This document shows positions 13,501 through 23,205 of a stretch of 64,000 nt of DNA, piece by piece (positions within the stretch are counted from its first letter, which is position 1; every line of letters begins with the position of its first letter). This DNA comes from Capsicum annuum. Lineage: Eukaryota > Streptophyta > Magnoliopsida > Solanales > Solanaceae. Position numbers and translations under genes: made by a program. The stretch lies in contig NC_061112.1 of NCBI RefSeq assembly GCF_002878395.1, positions 39,608,851 to 39,672,850 of the forward strand, read 5' to 3'. The notes under the pieces are model-generated. The model saw only the letters and a program-made list of their open reading frames with translations, was not told the origin of the DNA and ran no database searches.

Positions 13501-13983
13501 GCCCTTCTTCAGACCTCCATCATCTCCCGCATACATGATCCTGTGCTTGAGAAATCCATATACCATGATCATTGGGAAACGGAGAAGGTGGGGCCCATAC
13601 AGCTCAAGAAAGTATGCAAAGCAGCTCTTCTTAAAAAGTCCATCTATGTTTTCCTTCTTTATAATACTCCTAAGTTCATCAAAAGGTTTCACCAACTAAC
13701 ATTTAAGTGCAAGATCACCAAATACTGCATTAGGGTTATTCATCGGCATCGCAACTCAAAAATTGTCAATACTAATGGTTTTGATAGAATCATGTTGAAA
13801 TTTTGATATTATTTCATGTCCCATTAGGGAGGAGGAGTTATCACTTTCCTTGACTTTATTTTGCCCTGACTGAGATTGTTCTATAAGTTTCTTCGAATCT
13901 ATTTGTACTCTAGCCTTTTTTGTTTGGTGATCGAAAGTTGATCTACTTTCTCCACTTTCTGTTTCTTTTCTTTTGGGAGACAT
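10549..13983 (-). pseudogene. Decayed DUF1985 / Ulp1-like gene with a lost catalytic cysteine
   Basis: Read on the minus strand it starts MSPKRKETE (13983). The DUF1985 block is at 13695-13312 (DEVWINYCGMPICFGLKEFA) and 13250-13030 (KLCFVWFVHFVLLARDV, LYGFPWAFM). A VCEAIP/ILRWLTAV exon lies near 12940-12790, a low-complexity hinge at 12400-11560, and the protease-like domain at 11241-10549 (THFLTVEIL, IKVYDYN, GPYSLAYMECLLTGTQ). His and Asp of a C48 triad are present, but the position of the nucleophile reads Ala-Tyr-Gly-Pro instead of Asp-Cys-Gly (Tyr codon at 10782-10780), so this copy could not cut. Breaks include two stops between SIDNF and LVKPFDE at the positions where the plus-strand copy also has stops, and Trp to TAG in the A(W)VCEAIP motif near 12936. 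The C-terminal domain differs clearly from the plus-strand copy, so this is another subfamily rather than a local duplicate. Confidence 0.78.
12490..12745. repeat. 21-bp minisatellite cluster in an intron of the minus-strand Ulp1-like gene
   Basis: Degraded units (TATTGCAACAGATTACCCAT, GTAATCTCTTATAACAGATG and others) fill the gap between the hinge exon and the VCEAIP exon. A smaller group of the same type occurs at 11440-11520. The position in an intron matches that in the opposite gene. Confidence 0.75.
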
Positions 13984-14099
13984 CTTTTAACTACAAACAA
14001 AAGAAAAATAAAAAATACATTGCATTTGATATCTGCATAATTTTTTTAAAAAAGGTGAGACAAATTTCAATAAATTATTCTTACTACATAACCAAAAAA

Positions 14100-14345
14100 A
14101 ACTACTCCAACGGACAACCCATCAGTTGGAACAGATGGGGAACCCGAATCTATTTGAAGACCTATTTAATATCTCCCCATAGATATTCCACCTATTACAA
14201 TAGGTGGAGAAATTTTAATAAATTATTCTCTGCCATATGACAAGAAAATACTCCAACGGATAACCCATCAGTTGGAATAGATGGAAAATCTGTTTGAAGA
14301 CCTATTTAATATCTCCCAACAGATCTTCCACCCATTGCAACAGAT
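14100..14345. repeat. Short duplicated block with minisatellite units upstream of the minus-strand Ulp1-like gene
   Basis: The phrase 'ctccaacGGAtAACCCATCAGTTGGAA.AGATGG' followed by 'gaagacctatttaatatctcc' occurs twice, at about 14104-14190 and 14252-14330. It ends with 'cacccattgcaacagatgg'. The 148-base spacing makes it a tandem duplication of a block that itself contains the 21-bp type unit. Confidence 0.75.
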
Positions 14346-14480
14346 GGACCACCACCACCACAACCAATGCCACCAAGACCACCACCAATGCCACCAATAC
14401 CAACACCAAGACCACCGATACCACCGCCAAAAAACACAAATACCAACACCACCAATAACAGCCAGCAACAACACCACAAA
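14346..14480 (-). repeat. GGT/GGC-rich trinucleotide repeat (glycine-rich on the minus strand)
   Basis: The plus strand is a run of CCA/ACC triplets with interruptions (CCACCAAGACCACCACCAATG). On the minus strand one frame reads as almost pure glycine with Ile/Leu/Val (GGIGGLGVGIGGIGGGLG). It lies about 350 bases upstream of the minus-strand Ulp1-like start. No start codon, signal peptide or flanking frame supports a real glycine-rich protein, so I call it low-complexity sequence. Confidence 0.7.
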
Positions 14481-14837
14481 CACAATCCAACAATACCACG
14501 ACAGTCAACAAAATATTGAGAGAAAAACTATGGTTTTCTTGGGTGCTTCCTACTTTTTTAGCATCAAAACTCAAAATTATTAACCCATTCTCGAAGATAA
14601 TACAACTAAAAGTCTTCCTTTTTATCATTAACTAAAAAGCCCTATTTTTTTAGAATAAAGAACAAATGTAGAACTCTTCTCGAACTCTGTTACATGCAAA
14701 GATAGAGAAAACAAGGGATACAAGCGGGAATGAAGTCGAAAAAAACAACTATATGTAGTTGTAAATGGAAAGAAAATCAACCTATTTTGAAGGGTTGAGC
14801 AATATTTTGAGTAGTTTTTGTTTGTATTGTTTGTATT

Positions 14838-14880
14838 GTTGAGAGAGAGAGTACACCTCGAGAGAGAGAGAGAGAGAAGA
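14838..14880. repeat. GA/CT-rich run in a conserved promoter-like segment
   Basis: The plus strand shows GAGAGAGAGA, an interruption, then another GA run to 14878. Reversed, it is a CT-rich stretch following 'ACAAATCAACCCATACA', the same order as 5140-5200 in front of the plus-strand Ulp1-like gene. CT-rich runs are common in plant 5' UTRs. Confidence 0.7.
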
Positions 14881-15042
14881 TCGAGAACTTAAGATTTAAA
14901 ATGAAAAGTTTTTCGTGCAAATGGATAATTTGTATGGGTTGATTTGTAATTTTGGAAAAGAATGACAAGTTTTGAAATTGCTAATTTGGTTCGGATTAAT
15001 CTTAATTAATTATAAAAATTTTAAAAGATATAGTTTTTAAAA

Positions 15043-16107
15043 TATTGAGTTGATGAGAACTCATTTCTACTCAGAGTGATCGATCGACAACTCGAGTCGG
15101 GATGAACGCAATACCAGCGCCATGCAATTGGAAGGACTCGATTGGATATATAGTTGACCCTGTGAGCTCATTCATTCATACCTAGTTCCACCTAAATAAA
15201 CTTAGGTACTATCACTATCCTAACATTGAGTTGGTAAGAAATCATTTCAACTTAGAGTGATCGATTGATGACTCGGGTTAGAATTAACGCAATACCAATG
15301 CTATGCAATTATAAAGACTCGATTAGATTTGTAGTTGACCTTGCGAGATTATTCATTCATCCCTAGTTCCACCTAAATCAACTTAGGTTCTATCACTATC
15401 CTAAAATTAAGTTGATGAGAACTCATTTCAACTCAAAGTGATCGATCGATGACTCGGGTCGTGATGAACGTAATACTAATGCCATGTAATTGTAAAGACT
15501 CAATTAGATTTGTAGTTGACCCTGCGAGCTCACTCATTCATCCCTAGTTCCACCTGAATCAACTTAGGTACTATCATTATCATAACATTGAGTTGATGAG
15601 AACTTATTTCAACTCAGAGTGATCGATCGATGACTCGGGTCGAGATGAAAGCAATACCAATGCCATGCAATTGCAAAGATTCGATTAGATTTATAGTTGA
15701 CCCTGCGAGCTTACTCATTCATCCCTAGTTACACCCAAATCAACTTAGGTACTATCACTATCCTAACATTGAGTTGATGAGAACTTATTTCAATTCAGAG
15801 TCATCGATGATGACTCAGGTCGAGATGAACGCAATACCAATGTCATGCAATTGCAAAGATTCGATTGGATTTATATTTGACCCTGCGAGCTCACTCATTT
15901 ATCCCTAGTTCCACCTAAATCAACTTAGGTACTATTACTATACTAACATTAAGTTGATGAGAACTCATTTCAACTCAGAGTGATCGATCAACGACTCGGG
16001 CCGGTATGAACGTAATACCAAAGCCATGCAATTACAAAGACTCGATTGGATTTGTAGTTGACCCTGCGAGCTCATTTATTTATCCCTAGTTCCACCTAAA
16101 TCAATTA
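15043..16107. repeat. 181-bp tandem repeat, about six copies
   Basis: Units begin at 'attgagttgatgagaactca' at 15043, 15225, 15406, 15587, 15768 and 15948, so the spacing is 182, 181, 181, 181 and 180 bases. The last unit runs to about 16107. Each unit has the same landmarks: GTGATCGATCGATGACTCGG, a CAATACCAATGCCATGCAAT segment, GTTGACCCTGCGAGCTCA and CTTAGGTACTATCACTATCC. Units look roughly 85-95% alike. There is no ORF. The unit length fits a satellite-like family. The array ends abruptly in a minisatellite cluster. Confidence 0.95.
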
Positions 16108-16109
16108 CT

Positions 16110-16455
16110 ATGAAATCTGTTGCAACAAACGACTAAGCTGTTGAAAATTTTCAAACAGGTACATATATGTTGAAACAGATGACATATCTGATTTAATTAT
16201 TAAATAGATATTTGCATCTGTTGTGACAGATGACTGAGTTGTTGAAAATTTTCAAAAAAATATTTATATCTATTGTAACAGATGACATATCTAATTTTAT
16301 TAATTATCAAATGAACATTTTCATTTGTTGTCACAGATGACTGAGCTTTTGGGATTTTTAAACAGATATTTATATTTGTTGTAATAGATGACTGAGTTGT
16401 TGAGATTTCTAAACAGATATTTATATATGTTGCAACAGATGACATATCTGTTTGA
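16110..16455. repeat. 21-bp minisatellite cluster
   Basis: Units such as 'tgttgcaacagatgacatatctg' and 'tctgttgtgacagatgactgagttgttga' recur in at least two alternating types. It directly abuts the 181-bp array. Confidence 0.8.
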
Positions 16456-17340
16456 AAATTTTTGTATCTCTTTTAATTTTAAAGCAAAAAGCTTCTGATC
16501 CGAATAGATAATATCAAGTAGTAGTACTTACTACTAAAGGCGGTAAAAAATATTTCTTGGATATCTCAAAAGTGAGTTCCTTGAGCAGTCTTTTCTTGTC
16601 TTTTCAATGTCAGTAGTTTTAGTCTTCCTCGTGCCCCTTAAATTATTAATGAAATTAATGAATATTAATTAATGAATATTGAAAACCACTGCGTCTATAT
16701 ACACAATACATCTATAGAAATTATCTCATCTCTTTCTTCAGCTGCAGTTTATTTTATTCAACTTTCATCTTTTTCTCTCTCCTCTTTAGGGTCACAGCCT
16801 TTTTTCTCTCTTTTCTCTTCTCTTATCATAAATATCTTTTCAGATCTAAACTCATCCATATCTTTTCTCGACTTAAATTTCTATTTTGATCCCCTTTTGA
16901 TATTAAGGTATGGTTCATTATTGCTCTTTTACATCTATTTTTTTATTTAATTACTATTTACCTATATCATATTTATGAAAAAAAATTAAGGAACTTGTAA
17001 GTATTGAATAAACAATTCGAGAATTTTTATTACAATATGAGAAAAAAATCATCTGTTGGGAGAAGTTTCAAAGCCTTGTTGGCAGTATCATTTTTTTGTA
17101 TGTATTTTGTTCCTTTCATTACTGTTGATGCAGTTATTGATATTGTTGGTAGGGTTGAAGTTGTTGGAACTTTTCGTTTTGTTGATGGCTCTGGCACAAA
17201 GGATGTTGCTTCTTTGTTATTGATGATATTATTGGAACAAATGTTGTTTCTTTTTTACTGATGTTTATGTTGTTGTTGATGTTGCAACAGATGGAGAAAC
17301 TGTTGGAACAAATAAAACTACCAGAAAGGCTGGTTTGATG
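16456..17340 (+). other. AT-rich leader-like region, no supported gene
   Basis: CT-rich and T-rich sequence at 16720-16930 looks like a 5' UTR or promoter. An ATG at 17038 opens a 74-codon frame (MRKKSSVGRSFKALLAVSFF...) with a hydrophobic stretch, ending at 17261 just before minisatellite units. I cannot link it to a family, and the frame is probably the degraded first exon of the gene whose later exons lie in the inverted repeat to the right. Confidence 0.25.
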
Positions 17341-17465
17341 TATTCCATCAGACTCCACATCTGTTGCAACAGACTCTATATCTGTTAAAACAGACTCTAC
17401 ATCTGTTGCAACAGACTCTACATCTATTGCAACAGACTCTACATCTGATGCAACAGATGGACAAT
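17341..17465. repeat. Regular 21-bp minisatellite, five to six near-perfect units
   Basis: This is the cleanest example in the window. ACATCTGTTGCAACAGACT plus CT repeats at exact 21-base steps with one or two changes per unit (ATATCTGTTAAAACAGACT, ACATCTATTGCAACAGACT, ACATCTGATGCAACAGATG). The core CTGTTGCAACAG is a perfect 12-base palindrome. Because 21 bases is seven codons, one frame stays open through the array. Confidence 0.95.
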
Positions 17466-17559
17466 GTTCTTTTTATGACATCAATTTTTTCCTTTTATTT
17501 GTAGATATAAGGAACTAATAGTTGATCAAATTTTGACGGACTATCTCAAGAGGCTGCAG

Positions 17560-20500
17560 TAAAGATGGGATCAGAAAAATAAACTGCTTGTAGATGGAAC
17601 CACTTCATATGTGAGAGGTATATTACTGATAATGTTATTATGAAAACACACATAGAGTTCATTGATTTTATGAATGATGTTTTTACTTATTAGTCATAGA
17701 TCGTTCAAACAAGATGTTTGTAATTTTACAGTTAAGTTTGGTAGATCCGAACTGATAAGGCTGAGGGACCATGAATATGGTTCTGATAGCCTGTTAAGAT
17801 TTAATGTTGGTTGTTGCTCATGTTTATTTTTCAAGCATTATGAAGGGATCTAATTTTCGTGTCATTGTAAAGAGATTCAATAGCGATTAGACTAACTTTT
17901 TAAGTGTACTGGACCCTTAGAGGGCCTTCAAAGCTTAGCACTGCATCTAATAAGAATGGAAAACCAATATATTTATTGCCCTGGCCAAAATTTATATGGC
18001 TAAGTTGCTCGCTCGGGGTGATGATTTTATGCCAGAATATGCGGTAAGAGAATGCTTTCGAAGGAAAATAGGTGGTTGATGGAAGACTACATCACCTGAG
18101 AGCTAATTGAAGAAGAGACATAGGATAGAAAGTAACTTCTAACAAATTTGGTCGGTGTAATTATCTTAACAGATGCGAGATCTGAATTAAGTGCAAATAT
18201 GAAAGTATATCCGATAATTAATTTCATCTGTTGTGTCTCTGAAAGAAAAACAATACAGATGGACACTTTGCTAGGAAGCTGCGTGGTCGGGATTATCACC
18301 TAGATAAAAAATAGGAAAAGACCAACAAAGAAGCCTCACGGGCATCGAGGGTAGAAATGATGTACAGCAAGTCTAGAAAACTTATGCCAACAACAACTGC
18401 AGTTAAAATAAGGAATCTAAGCGAAGGCGGCAAATTTTTGAATTTTAAATTTTATCACATGCCTCTTGTTTGTGTTTCCGATCAGGTTCACTATCGTTGA
18501 CCTAATCGGAACCACAAATGAGATTGAAAGGTAAATAGAGTATCATTGCTTCCTTAGAAATATGGTTATAATTGATTGTGTTTTCTTGCCTTGACATGCT
18601 TTCAACATTACTTGGAGAAGATCAGATGCTTGCTGTGGTATGTGAATCCCGATAATTTTCAAGCTTGCCTCTAGCTTGTTGATTCTATATTCAAGCTGGT
18701 CGTTGCCCTCTTCGAAGTTGGTAAAGAGTTCCTAGTCTCTTAAGAGCTCGACCAGGAACACTACCTTCAAAGTTGTGGCATTCTAGAAGCCCTTCAGAAC
18801 ACTTTCTTCAGAAGCCTTAAAGGATACATGGAGGGTCTCTGTGTTTGTTTTAGGTCAAAATATGTTGATGCAAAATGAAGATGTGGTCCCAAAAATTTAA
18901 CAACACACTTTTATCTAGCGTTGCTCCATGCATCTTGCTCAACCAATTTGATAAATTAGTAATCATGGAGTATTTAGCGTGTGATCTAAACTGGCTCTAC
19001 CAAGCCTATCAAATGTTACGTAACTCTAAGCTCATTACTCTATCAAAAAAAATATGACCGAGTTAGTGCACAAATCGAATGAGCTCAATCTCTTAGCCTT
19101 TCTGCTGATTGCTCTTCTTTAATATAGATGACAAGATATTTGCTATGCAAAAGTCTACACCGTCGCCAGACATGTTCCCAGGCAATCATGTATGGCGATG
19201 ATGTAGACTTTTGCATAGCAAATATCTTATCATCTATATTGGAGAAGAATGAACAACAGAAAGAATGACAGAATGGGCTTTTTTTCTATGTGCACTCACT
19301 CGGGCATATTGTTTTGATAGGGTAATGAGCCTGGAGTTACGTAATGTTTGATAGGCTTGGTAGAGCTAATTTAAATCACATACTACGTAACTCCATGCTT
19401 ACTAATTTATCAAATTGGTTGAGCAAGATGCATGGAGCAACGCTAGATAAAAGTGTGTCATTCAACTTTTAGGACCACATCTTCAACGTGCATCAACACA
19501 TTTTGACCTAAAACAAACACAGGGACCCTCCATGTATCCTTTAAAACTTCTGAAGAGAAAGTGTTTGGAAAGGCTTCTAGAATGCCACAACTTTGAAGGT
19601 AGTGTTCCTGATCGAGCTCACAAGAGACGAGGAACTCCTTACCAACTTTGAAGACAGTAACGACCATCTTTAATATAGAATCAACAAGCTGGAGGCAAGC
19701 TTGAAAATTATCGGGATTCACATACTACAGCAAGCATCTGATCTTCTCCAAGGAATGTTGAAAGCATGTCAAGGCAAGAAAACACAATCAATTATAACCA
19801 TATTGAAGTGATGATACTTTATTTACCTTTCAATCTCTTTTGTGGTTCCGATCAGGTCAACGGCAGTGGACCTGATCGAAAACACAAACAAGAAGATGGG
19901 ATAAAATTAAAAATTCATAAATTGCCGCCTTCGCTTAGTTTCCTTATTTTCACTGCATTTGTTGTTGGCGTAAGTTTTCTAGACTTGCTGAACATCATTT
20001 CTACCCTTGATGCCCATGAGGCTGCTTTGTTGGTCTTCTCCTATTTCTACCTAGGTGATAATCTCGACCATGCATCTCCCTAGCAAAGTGTTCATCTGCA
20101 TTGTTTTTGTTTTAGAGACACAACAGGCGAAATTATATTACCGGATACACTTTCATATTTGCACTTAATGCAGATTTTGCATCTGTTAAGATAATTCCAT
20201 CGGCCAGATTCGTTAGAAGCTCCTTTCTACCTTGTGTCTCTTCTTCAATTAGCTCTCAGATGATATAGTCTTCCATCAACAACCCATTTTCCCTTGAAAT
20301 CATTCTCCTACCACACCTTCTGGCATATAATCATCAACCCGAGCGAGCAACCCAACCATATAAACTTTGGCCAGGGCAATAACTATATTGATTTTCCATT
20401 CTTTTTTTATGCAGTACGAGGCTTTGATGGACCTCTAAGGGTCCAATGCACACTTAAAGTTAAGTCTAATCACTATTGGTTCTCTGCAGTGACGACAAAT

Positions 20501-20805
20501 ATTGATCTCTTCTCAAAACTTGACACGCATAAACACGAGCACCAATCGTTAGTAATTCTAATAGGGTATCTGCACCATCTTCATAAGGTCCTCAACCTTA
20601 TCAATTTCGAACCCATCAAACTTAACGGTACAATGCAGGATCTTATTTGAATGATCAATGCCTAATTGATTAAAAACTGCATTCATAAAAATATTGTACT
20701 TTGTGTGTGTTGTCCTGATAACCTTATCAGTAATACATACTTAACTCCCACATATATGATAGTGGATCCATCTGCACGCACCTTATTCTTCCTAGCCCAT
20801 CTATG
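17560..20805. repeat. 3.2-kb imperfect inverted repeat (1.6-kb arms, 24-bp loop)
   Basis: Left arm 17560-19168 and right arm 19193-20805 are reverse complements over their whole length. Matching landmarks, left then right, are: GCTATGCAAAAGTCTACA at 19142 and its complement at 19203; CACTTTTATCTAGCGTTGCT near 18905 and its complement near 19440; GTGAATCCCGATAATTTTCA near 18642 and 19705-19720; the CCGATCAGGT...ACCTGATCGG block near 18480 and 19848. The outer ends meet at AGATGGGAT near 17563 and CCCATCTATG near 20800. Similarity looks high near the centre and lower outside. A transcript through it would fold into a long hairpin. Both arms carry remains of the same multi-exon gene in opposite directions. 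Confidence 0.9.
19458..19721 (-). pseudogene. ORF fragment in the right arm of the inverted repeat, family not recognised
   Basis: This 87-codon frame reads MNPDNFQACLQLVDSILKMV and continues with DQEHYLQSCGILEAFPNTF and KDTWRVPVFVLGQ before a stop. The left arm holds the same exon on the plus strand (about 18640-18890) but with stops and substitutions, so the right arm is the better preserved copy. Upstream in the same arm a second exon-like stretch reads VKFDGFEIDKVEDLMKMVQIP (about 20620-20550, minus). I do not recognise the protein. The composition looks like a helical host or transposon-carried protein rather than retroelement coding. Confidence 0.4.
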
Positions 20806-20819
20806 GATTATATTGAATA

Positions 20820-21010
20820 AACAGATGACTAGCTTGTTGCAACAGATGACACATCTGTTTATATTGTCAATCAATTGGAGACATTTATTACGACAGTGAT
20901 CAACCTATTGCAGAAATCAAATAGATCTATACATATATTGCAAAAAGATTGCCAGTATGTCTAACAGAAAGAATATATTTTGTAACAAATTACCCATCTG
21001 TTAGATTTAT
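20820..21010. repeat. 21-bp minisatellite units at the outer edge of the inverted repeat
   Basis: Units such as 'cttgttgcaacagatgacacatctg' and 'ttgcagaaatcaaatagatc' follow the right arm. The mirror position to the left of the left arm (17280-17470) also holds minisatellite units, so the two arms are framed by the same repeat type. Confidence 0.7.
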
Positions 21011-21223
21011 TTTAAAGCAATTTTTTTTCTTTCCGAGATACAATAATTTATAAATAGGTCCCTTCTTACAAATATGGATGATCCAGATTCGTACAAGAAT
21101 ATTCATATCGAGTCCTTGCGTGAACTTTAAAGGCAGTTTGATTGATAAACTCCAGAGAGATACTTGGTTGACTTCGGAGCGACTTCGGAGCAAGGCTGCC
21201 GGATGAATGAAAGATGTCTGATT

Positions 21224-21224
21224 G

Positions 21225-21320
<96 letters not shown>

Positions 21321-21332
21321 GTAATAATAATT
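21224..21332. repeat. (TAA)n microsatellite, about 33 units
   Basis: An almost pure TAA/AAT run with one TAG interruption near 21321. The sequence in front of it (TTGACTTCGGAGC..., GGCTGCCGGATGAATGA) resembles the end of the small gene at 22558-22767, which also ends in an AAT run. The microsatellite is therefore probably the expanded tail of a decayed second copy of that gene. Confidence 0.9.
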
Positions 21333-21339
21333 AGGTAAT

Positions 21340-22440
21340 GTTTTTTATTTTAGCAATTATTTTCCTCCTTTTGTATATCAAATCTACCCAAGGGATTCAA
21401 AAATCTATGAACATTCATTTTATTTTGTTGTCGACTTTGAATTTTTAATTCTTATTTAGTATTTAATAATAATAATTCTGTTTATTCCTTGTTCTTAACA
21501 TGTCGACGGTTGGTGGTAAGGATTGAGCAGCAATTTGTGTTAACAGTTAGAGGTTAATCTTCTACGACAGATCGATCATATGTTACACCTGGCGATTTTT
21601 AATTAAAAAAGGGCTATTGTTGTTATTGAGAGGGTGAAAAGAAAAGACATGACTCGGAGTTCCGATTATTCAATATGAAAAATATTTCGTAAATAAATAA
21701 TAAGGAAATAAATAATAAACACAATTTATAACCATAATTTTAATAACTGATCGTGACTTTTCACCATTTTTGTTTTTTAAATTATTTATTATATAATAAA
21801 ATGATTATTATTTTATTAAGGTTTTGAAAAGGTATTTTTTTTTATTTATAAAATTAAAAAGTAAGCAAATTTGGATTAATGATATGATGATATAGCTATT
21901 TTCTATTTTGAAAAAAGTAGATTATATGTTGCAACAATTAAATTATCTGATACAACAAGTTCTCTATGGTTGCAACAGATGATATATCTGTTGTCACAGA
22001 TGATTTATCTGATGCAACCTATATCGAGTCACAACTCAATAAAAACAGTTCTTGGAAAGAAGTAATTAATAATAATAATCTGAAAAGTCATGACTTATCA
22101 CAATATTTCTTAATTTAATTAATTCATTAGTTTTCACATTAATAAAAAATGTAATTAATAAATTGAGGTGAACAGTTAGATTATATGTTGCAATAGAAAT
22201 GTTATCTGATGCAACATATTTTATATTTGTTGCAACAGATAATATATTTGTTGTCACAGATGTGTTATCTGATGCAACAGATATAGAATCTGTTGCCACA
22301 ACTCAATAAAAACGGTTCTTCGAAAGACTAAGTAATAATAATAATCTGAAAAGTCATGACTTATATCGCAATATTTATTTTCTTAATTTAATCAAATATT
22401 TAATTAATGTATGGAGGTTAATAGTCGCGCCTTTTGCCTC
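21340..22440. repeat. Duplicated block with minisatellite units, copies at about 21916-22110 and 22181-22380
   Basis: Each copy has 'agattatatgttgcaa.a', a few 21-bp-type units, then 'cacaactcaataaaaacGGTTCTT', 'gaaaga...aataataataaTCTG' and 'aaaagtcatgacttat'. The spacing is about 265 bases. No gene is present. AT-rich sequence with a T-run fills 21340-21915. Confidence 0.75.
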
Positions 22441-22459
22441 TCATTCAAATTCAATCCTC

Positions 22460-22467
22460 TATAAATA
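22460..22467 (+). promoter_or_regulatory. TATA box of the small coiled-coil gene
   Basis: TATAAATA at 22460-22467 lies 91 bases before the ATG at 22558, a usual plant spacing once a 5' UTR of about 60 bases is allowed. It follows CAATCCTC and precedes a pyrimidine-rich leader. Confidence 0.6.
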
Positions 22468-22557
22468 GGTTCGTCCTTACTCAATCGTTCATTCAAATAC
22501 ACACTCTATTTATTTATTGCATCTCGTCTTTCATATAACACTCTAGAAGATAAGATT

Positions 22558-22767
22558 ATGGCTAACCCAGTGTGGGATGTTGCTTTTCTGCAAGACGCCG
22601 TGAATGAACTTCAGAATCAAGTTCGTGATCTGCAATGGAAATTGGGAGGAGTTAGATCAAGAATGCTCCGCGAGATACGCAGGTTGAGGAGGGCCTTGTT
22701 GCTACTTCCAGTTGAAGATTGGCCGGCTGGCAATAATGATACTGATAATAATAATAATAATAATTAG
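22558..22767 (+). CDS. Small intact coiled-coil protein (69 residues)
   Basis: It starts MANPVWDVAFLQDAVNELQN. Hydrophobic residues at heptad spacing (F-L-V-L-V-L-L over residues 10-32) predict a coiled coil. A strongly basic stretch with RSRMLREIRRLRRALLLL (about 34-51) follows, then an acidic VEDWPAG end and an Asn run encoded by AAT repeats. There is no signal peptide, membrane segment or intron. A TATA box 91 bases upstream and a clean leader support a real gene. A decayed copy ending in a long TAA run lies at about 21150-21330. I do not recognise the family. A basic coiled coil of this size suggests dimer formation or nucleic-acid contact, which is inference only. Confidence 0.6.
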   Translation: MANPVWDVAFLQDAVNELQNQVRDLQWKLGGVRSRMLREIRRLRRALLLLPVEDWPAGNNDTDNNNNNN

Positions 22768-22979
22768 ACTATTATTTTTCTTTTAGTTTATTATATGTAT
22801 TTTTTTATTTGTTTAATAAATAAATTATTTTTGATCTTTGACGTTTTAATCCATATTTAATTTTCATTCTGTCTATTAACTTCTCAACAAATATTTCGAT
22901 GATTCAACGTAAAAAGGAATAATTTAGAATCCAGTAGCAATAGCAAGATTTATCTGTTGGGTTTGTGGCAGGGGTTGAT

Positions 22980-23205
22980 TTGTGTTGTTTCAAACAGATT
23001 AATCATTCGTTGCAACAGATAATTAGTCTAGTACAACAGATAAACATTCTGATGTAACAGATAATTAGTCTGGTGCAATAGATAAACATCCTGATGCAAC
23101 AGATAATACGTCTGATACAACAGATAATACGATGATGCAACAGGTAAATAGTCTGATGCAACAGGTTACTCATCTGATGCACCAGATGATTGATCTGGTT
23201 AAATT
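22980..23205. repeat. Regular 21-bp minisatellite, about nine units
   Basis: Units CAACAGATAATTAGTCTAGT, CAACAGATAAACATTCTGAT, TAACAGATAATTAGTCTGGT and so on follow at 21-base steps (one unit of 20). At the 3' end one frame reads MMQQVNSLMQQVTHLMHQMI, a seven-residue periodic peptide with Met/Leu/Val at helix-core spacing, then continues to a stop at 23231. A coding origin of the repeat is thus possible. Confidence 0.9.

Noticed and set aside
14281..14628. His/Gln-rich or Trp/Val-rich proteins on either strand
   Set aside because: They are frames through a CCA/TGG trinucleotide repeat with no supporting signals.
17341..17465. CRISPR-like look of regularly spaced repeats
   Set aside because: Units are contiguous with no unique spacers, the genome is a plant one, and no cas genes are present.
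19766..20899. Plus-strand ORFs of 77 to 118 codons
   Set aside because: They are antisense to the minus-strand exons of the inverted-repeat right arm and have no family features.
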